DNA of 64,000 nt, from the NCBI GenBank assembly GCA_022510685.1, contig JAFLTA010000003.1:44765-108764 (forward strand), in the 5' to 3' direction. This DNA comes from Lachnospiraceae bacterium (lineage in GTDB: Bacteria; Bacillota; Clostridia; Lachnospirales; Lachnospiraceae). The translations under genes and the position numbers were made by a program. Of the stretch, positions 59,335-64,000 are shown one piece after another. The notes under the pieces are model-generated. The model worked only from the letters and a program-made list of their open reading frames with translations. It did not search any database and was not told where the DNA came from. Numbering within the stretch: position 1 is the stretch's first letter; the number at the start of each line of letters is the position of its first letter.

Positions 59335-61146
59335 TTGAATATTAAGAAAGGAAGCAGCTGTATGTGCGGTAGTAGATTGCACAGGATGATGCAGCTGAAA
59401 TTGGAATATCAGATGAAAGAAATGATTGAGAAGGAATATGGTCGCTGGTGCCAGTATGCAACAGCAGACCAGGATGTTGTGAGAGAATTAAAAGAGATGG
59501 AAGGAAAGGAAGAAACGATAGAGGATGCCTTTTATCGGAACTTAGCCTTTGGTACAGGTGGTCTTCGGGGTGTTATCGGAGCAGGAACCAATCGAATGAA
59601 TATCTATACTGTGGCAAAAGCAAGTCAGGGATTGGCAAACTATGTCAATGAGAATTTTGCAAAAAAGGATAGAAAGATTGCCATTAGCTTTGATTCACGG
59701 ATAAAATCAGATAAATTTGCCAGGATTGCCGCAGATGTATTTTCGGCAAACGGGATACATGTATGTATTTATTCTGAGCTGATGCCGACGCCTTGTCTGT
59801 CGTTTGCGGTTAGGAGGCTACACTGTGCTGCGGGTATCATGGTCACCGCTTCTCATAATCCGGCGAAATATAACGGTTACAAGGTGTATGGAATGGATGG
59901 ATGTCAGATTACCACCCAAGCGGCTGAGGAAATTCTGGCTGAGATTGAAAAAATAGATATTTTTTCGGATATAAAAGGACTGAAGACTGCTGCATCTAAG
60001 GAGGGAGATTCTGTCCGTGAAATAGGACAGATAGAACAGATTTCACAGGATATCATTACGGATTTTGTAGAGTGTGTAAAGAAGGAATCACTGTTACCAA
60101 GGGATATCGGGGAATCAGAAGAAGAGAAAGCAATTGATAAAAACGTGTCTATCGTATATTCTCCTTTAAATGGAACCGGGTTAAAAATGGTGTTACGCAC
60201 TTTGCAGGAAAGTGGATATAACAATATTACCGTAGTAAAAGAACAGGAATTGCCGGATGGGAATTTTCCGACCTGTCCTTATCCGAATCCGGAGATTCGT
60301 GAAGCGATGGAACTTGGGATTTCTTATGCAAAGAAATGCAATGCAGATTTACTTCTTGCTACAGATCCGGATTGTGATAGAGTAGGAATTGCAGTAAAAA
60401 ATGATGAAGATTACGTACTGTTATCAGGTAATGAGACGGGTATCCTCTTGTTAGATTATGTTTGCAGTCGTCGTCAACAGATGGGTACTATGCCGGAACA
60501 TCCTGTTATGATAAAGACGATTGTAACCATGGATTTGGCAGAAAGGATTGCTGCACATTATGGGGTGGATACGATTAATGTTTTGACAGGGTTTAAGTTT
60601 ATCGGGGAACAGATTGGCTTGTTGGAGGAAAAGAATAGAGAGCAGGATTACATTTTTGGCTTTGAAGAGAGCTATGGTTATCTCAGTGGATCTTATGTAA
60701 GGGATAAGGATGCGGTAAATGGAACCTTTCTCATTTGTGAGATGTTTGCATATTATAAGTCGCAGGGAATCAGCCTGCCGGATAAATTGCAGGAGTTATA
60801 TGCGACATATGGATATTGTCTGAATACGCTTCATTCATATGAATTTGAGGGTTCTGTCGGATTTGAGAAAATGCAGGAAATCATGAAAAAATTCCGTGGA
60901 ACGATAAATTCCTTTGCGGGTCAAAAAGTATTGCAGTGCTTGGATTACGGAAAAGGACTGGATGGCTTGCCGAAATCAGATGTTTTGAAATTTCTTCTAG
61001 AGGGAGGTTGTTCTGTGGTAGTGCGCCCCTCCGGAACAGAACCCAAATTAAAAACCTACTTGTCAGTCAGTGCAAAAACTCAGGGAGAGGCAGAAGAATT
61101 GGAAAAGAAACTGACGCAGGAAGTGGAGGAATTGATTTTGGCATGA
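59335..61146 (+). CDS. Phosphoglucomutase/phosphomannomutase
   Basis: 'FGTGGLRGVIGAGTNRMNIYTVAKASQGLA', 'GIMVTASHNPAKYNGYKVYG', 'LLLATDPDCDRVGIAV', 'VVRPSGTEPKLKTYL'; start uncertain among 59335-59413. Confidence 0.95.
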   Translation: MNIKKGSSCMCGSRLHRMMQLKLEYQMKEMIEKEYGRWCQYATADQDVVRELKEMEGKEETIEDAFYRNLAFGTGGLRGVIGAGTNRMNIYTVAKASQGLANYVNENFAKKDRKIAISFDSRIKSDKFARIAADVFSANGIHVCIYSELMPTPCLSFAVRRLHCAAGIMVTASHNPAKYNGYKVYGMDGCQITTQAAEEILAEIEKIDIFSDIKGLKTAASKEGDSVREIGQIEQISQDIITDFVECVKKESLLPRDIGESEEEKAIDKNVSIVYSPLNGTGLKMVLRTLQESGYNNITVVKEQELPDGNFPTCPYPNPEIREAMELGISYAKKCNADLLLATDPDCDRVGIAVKNDEDYVLLSGNETGILLLDYVCSRRQQMGTMPEHPVMIKTIVTMDLAERIAAHYGVDTINVLTGFKFIGEQIGLLEEKNREQDYIFGFEESYGYLSGSYVRDKDAVNGTFLICEMFAYYKSQGISLPDKLQELYATYGYCLNTLHSYEFEGSVGFEKMQEIMKKFRGTINSFAGQKVLQCLDYGKGLDGLPKSDVLKFLLEGGCSVVVRPSGTEPKLKTYLSVSAKTQGEAEELEKKLTQEVEELILA

Positions 61147-61159
61147 TGGCGCTAGTTTA

Positions 61160-61255
61160 AATTCTTTAAGTTTTTCAATATAGTCGAGGATTGTTTTTTT
61201 GTCCTTCCTGCGTTTTGCCAGTTCAAACAGCAGTCTCAAATCTGAGTGGTACCTT
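61160..61255 (-). pseudogene. Remnant of a second Rpn-type gene
   Basis: Near-duplicate of 61597-61692, e.g. shared GTCCTTCCTGCG[t/c]TTTGCCAGTTCAAACAGCAGTCTCAAATCTGA. Confidence 0.85.
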
Positions 61256-61277
61256 AACTGGTGTAATGATTTTTAAA

Positions 61278-62264
61278 TCAAAACACCAACTTCATTTCCT
61301 CCATGATAGAAAGAATATTCTCCTCTGTGGTTTCACATTCATCGGCAATCTGGCTGAGGTTCTTGCCTTTGTCGTATTTCAATTGAACAAGGCTCATAAG
61401 CTGTTCATGTTTTCCAAGAGCCGTGCCCTGTGCCAGCCCCTGTTCAATTCCCTCCAACCTTGCATCCTCCATCAGTTCCTGAATCGCGTTACACATATTG
61501 ATTCCCCCTTTGTCTGTATTTTTGTAATCATCCGGCTCTATGTTTACATTTAGGTATTGTGAAAGCATATAACAGGTAAGCGTTCCCAGTGTCTTGAATT
61601 CTTCGTGTTCCCGGATATAGTTGAGGACTGCTCTTTTGTCCTTCCTGCGCTTTGCCAGTTCAAACAGCAGTCTCAAATCTGAATGATACTTTGAAGTGTC
61701 TATCGGTTCGTTTAAGTCAATCATATTTAGCGGCCAGTTGCCTATGTGCGGCAGGGCATCCTCGGGAATCCCGTCCAGCTTCAAAAAATCGTGCAGACAA
61801 CGTGCTCCTTCCCACTTTTCATCTCCGGAATATATGACTATCGTAATTACCGGAATGAGTTTATCCTCCAGTGTTACTCCGCTGATGTAATACTTTGACG
61901 GCAGCTTTCCATTGTCTTTATTCACGCGGGTAATTTTCTCCAACTGCTCATGATACTCCATTGCTTCATACTCCATCATTCTATGGGGCATGGAGTAATC
62001 CAGATAGGTCTGGTGCTCTACGGCACACACCAGTAGGAAGCGGAGAGTGCCGATTTGTGCCATCATGCCGATGTCCCGATATCGTACAACGGTATCAAAA
62101 GCACCTGCCTTATCCCGGAGATTGCTCCGCAGTGACTCCGGTAACGGAGACAGGTTTTCCGGCAGGATGACCTGTGCACCGCCAAATATAAAGCCGTTAA
62201 ACAGGTCTGCGAACTCTTTTGCCTGCTTCAGAAAAGGTATAAATGCATTTTCGTTTCTTCCCAT
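61278..62264 (-). CDS. Rpn-type PD-(D/E)XK nuclease / putative transposase family protein
   Basis: 'LRFLLVCAVEHQTYLDYSMPHRMMEYEAM', 'LIPVITIVIYSGDEKWEGARCLHDFL', C-terminal Q/E/L-rich coiled region. Confidence 0.85.
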   Translation of the reverse strand: MGRNENAFIPFLKQAKEFADLFNGFIFGGAQVILPENLSPLPESLRSNLRDKAGAFDTVVRYRDIGMMAQIGTLRFLLVCAVEHQTYLDYSMPHRMMEYEAMEYHEQLEKITRVNKDNGKLPSKYYISGVTLEDKLIPVITIVIYSGDEKWEGARCLHDFLKLDGIPEDALPHIGNWPLNMIDLNEPIDTSKYHSDLRLLFELAKRRKDKRAVLNYIREHEEFKTLGTLTCYMLSQYLNVNIEPDDYKNTDKGGINMCNAIQELMEDARLEGIEQGLAQGTALGKHEQLMSLVQLKYDKGKNLSQIADECETTEENILSIMEEMKLVF

Positions 62265-62807
62265 TATATTTCCTCCTATTATACATCACATAACAACAGA
62301 ATACAATATATTCTTTAGAATTGGTTTATATATGTTCATAAACTAATTATCCATCATAGGAAATTCGCGAAAAAATGAAAGAATACATGAGACACCGGCA
62401 TTATCCTGATTACCCGTCATAAGGAATTTCTGAGACAACATGATGGCGCCATCATGCCTACGGAATGATTCGGCAAACTCCAAGCATTCCCATTTAGCAA
62501 GATATTCTAAAGAATTAATAGAATCAAAAGATATGTGCTTTGAGTGTGATTATATAATGCGACAAATAAAATATCAATATACAAATGTAACAAAATTGAC
62601 TATATATTTTTGGAAGGGGTGGATTGATTCAAACTGCACATGGAATGCCATAATATCATCCAAAGTTTTTTGGGGGATGGTATTATAAGACGCTATCAGA
62701 TACTTCGTTGCATATACAGCCGGAACTGAAAGATATGCTCATAGTCAGTATAATATAATTCCGGCTGCTCGTGTTATGAATCTTACTATTATTTGTATAA
62801 ATCTTCT

Positions 62808-62930
62808 TACCCTGCTTTGGCTACGCTTGACCTATTGCGGAGATCCCTGCCATCGTTCAATTCTATAAACCTCTCCAGTATTTCCTTACGGATAAGAATT
62901 CGTCTGCCAACATACTTGATTTTGCAAGCT
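62808..62930 (-). pseudogene. Excisionase/HTH-type C-terminal remnant
   Basis: Minus-strand hand translation CKIKYVGRRILIRKEILERFIELNDGRDLRNRSSVAKAG* preceded in frame by a stop; resembles Tn916-type Xis C-termini. Confidence 0.5.
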
Positions 62931-63088
62931 TGCTAAGGCTATTATAGAAAGCTGTTGGAAGCTCCTGTCGCCCTGTGAAGATGATTTTTATAAAAAATCT
63001 ACTTTATAAGATGATTTATAAAAAGCCTTTTGTGACTAAGGAAACCTACTTAGCTTTTATATTTTATCCGTAATTGGGGGGGTAGGGG

Positions 63089-63121
63089 GTGCTAGACGTC
63101 CAGTGGACGTCTGTTTAGTAC
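63089..63121. repeat. Inverted repeat (oriT-like or mobile-element relic)
   Basis: AGACGTCC-AGT-GGACGTCT (63094-63112) extended by GTGCTA/TAGTAC, next to a GGGGGGGTAGGGGG tract. Confidence 0.5.
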
Positions 63122-63332
63122 GGACCGGAGCGGAAGCGTAGACTTTGCCACTTAACCAGATGTCTTTTTTCGCTCTGTTGAACAAAAGGCGTATCTGGCT
63201 ATGCCTAGGGGAGAGAAATTTTTAAAATTTTGAAGTTAGGAATATGTTATGCTGAATGACTGCTAATGGGGCAAATAAATGTCATACTATCTGCGTCAAG
63301 GCGAATATGTTCATAGTGGTAGATAGTTATTG

Positions 63333-63989
63333 TTATCTGTATTGCTCCTGCATCAGTCTTACAAGTTCCTGCACAATTTCACGGGTATCATCCTTGTGAG
63401 TGCAAAGAACGCAGGAGATAGTTTCCTCGCAGTCAAATGGTGTCCATGCGTAATCAGGATTATGGTCGTTTAGTAGACCTGGTGCAAGGCAGATACCTAA
63501 GCCAGCGGCAACATTTGTCAGTGTGGTATCATGATCTGCACTGTTGAAGTAATTGACCGCTACAGAGTCTATTACCCGTTGTTGTACTTTCCGAAGTGCA
63601 ATCGGAGAACCACCGCCCACCATGAGAGTCTGCCCGGCTAAGTCGCTGACTGTGACAACTTCTTTCTTTGCTAAGGGATCGTCATGCTGAGAGATCAGGT
63701 AAATTGGGCTTTGATAAAAAGGGTGAATCTGGATGTCAGGAACCCTTCTGACAGTTTCCTCTAAAGCAAAAAGAATATCTGTCTCTCTTTTCAGAAACTG
63801 ATCAATGGATTTGTCAGATGAATAAACCGGGGTAATGGACACAGAAGGATGGAGTCTGGCAAGTTTCCGGATGACTTGTGGCAGACAGTATATGGCAGAA
63901 CGCCATGGGGAGCCGATGGTTATATTTTCTGAATATCTTGTACTAAAATTCTGTGCCTGTTCAATGGCTTTTTTTAGTTCGTCACGCAC
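63333..63989 (-). CDS. LysR-family transcriptional regulator, effector-binding domain (N-terminus beyond the window)
   Basis: 'ENITIGSPWRSAIYCLPQVIRKLARLHPSVSITPVYSSDKSIDQFLKRETDILFALEE...VAAGLGICLAPGLL'. Confidence 0.82.
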   Translation of the reverse strand: MRDELKKAIEQAQNFSTRYSENITIGSPWRSAIYCLPQVIRKLARLHPSVSITPVYSSDKSIDQFLKRETDILFALEETVRRVPDIQIHPFYQSPIYLISQHDDPLAKKEVVTVSDLAGQTLMVGGGSPIALRKVQQRVIDSVAVNYFNSADHDTTLTNVAAGLGICLAPGLLNDHNPDYAWTPFDCEETISCVLCTHKDDTREIVQELVRLMQEQYR

Positions 63990-64000
63990 ATTTCGTAAAG

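Overview
The 64 kb window looks like a chromosomal segment of a low-GC, Lachnospiraceae-type Firmicute (taxonomy is inferred from gene content and order). Positions 1-25.4 kb are mostly housekeeping genes on the + strand: mtaB C-terminus, IreB, ruvX, DUF1292, RNase J, YlbF, a short MltG-like protein, a TrmR-like methyltransferase, a U32 peptidase, a GH29 fucosidase, a cold-shock protein, an AssT-like protein, fsa plus a split transketolase, aroA, argS, a DUF815 ATPase, a transglutaminase-like protein, DegV, ilvN, ilvC, aroD, aroK, efp and a HAD phosphatase. Positions 26.5-61.15 kb are a large, rearranged cell-surface polysaccharide locus. It contains many GT2/GT4 glycosyltransferases, a Wzm/Wzt ABC exporter with a Wzt_C tail, a Wzx-type flippase, two LtaS-like sulfatase-fold membrane proteins, a DUF2142 protein, FdtA/FdtB-like amino-sugar genes, a UDP-sugar dehydrogenase and a complete GDP-L-fucose cassette (gmd, fcl, manC, manA, manB). 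The locus is bracketed by two Rpn-type PD-(D/E)XK genes and carries clear recombination scars: truncated glycosyltransferase stubs, a duplicated 69-bp gene end, a deletion-fused GT2/DUF2304 remnant, a nonsense-split LtaS-like gene and a frameshifted methyltransferase with a G8 tract. The right end holds mobile-element debris and a partial LysR regulator. Points most worth following up are: (i) a shared N-terminal membrane/extracellular module fused to two different C-terminal enzyme classes; (ii) a multi-arm structured element upstream of the cold-shock gene; (iii) an AssT-like protein that appears to lack catalytic histidines; (iv) an unlisted 42-aa membrane miniprotein; and (v) a possible G8 contingency tract. 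I found no CRISPR array, rRNA, tRNA or recognisable known defence system.
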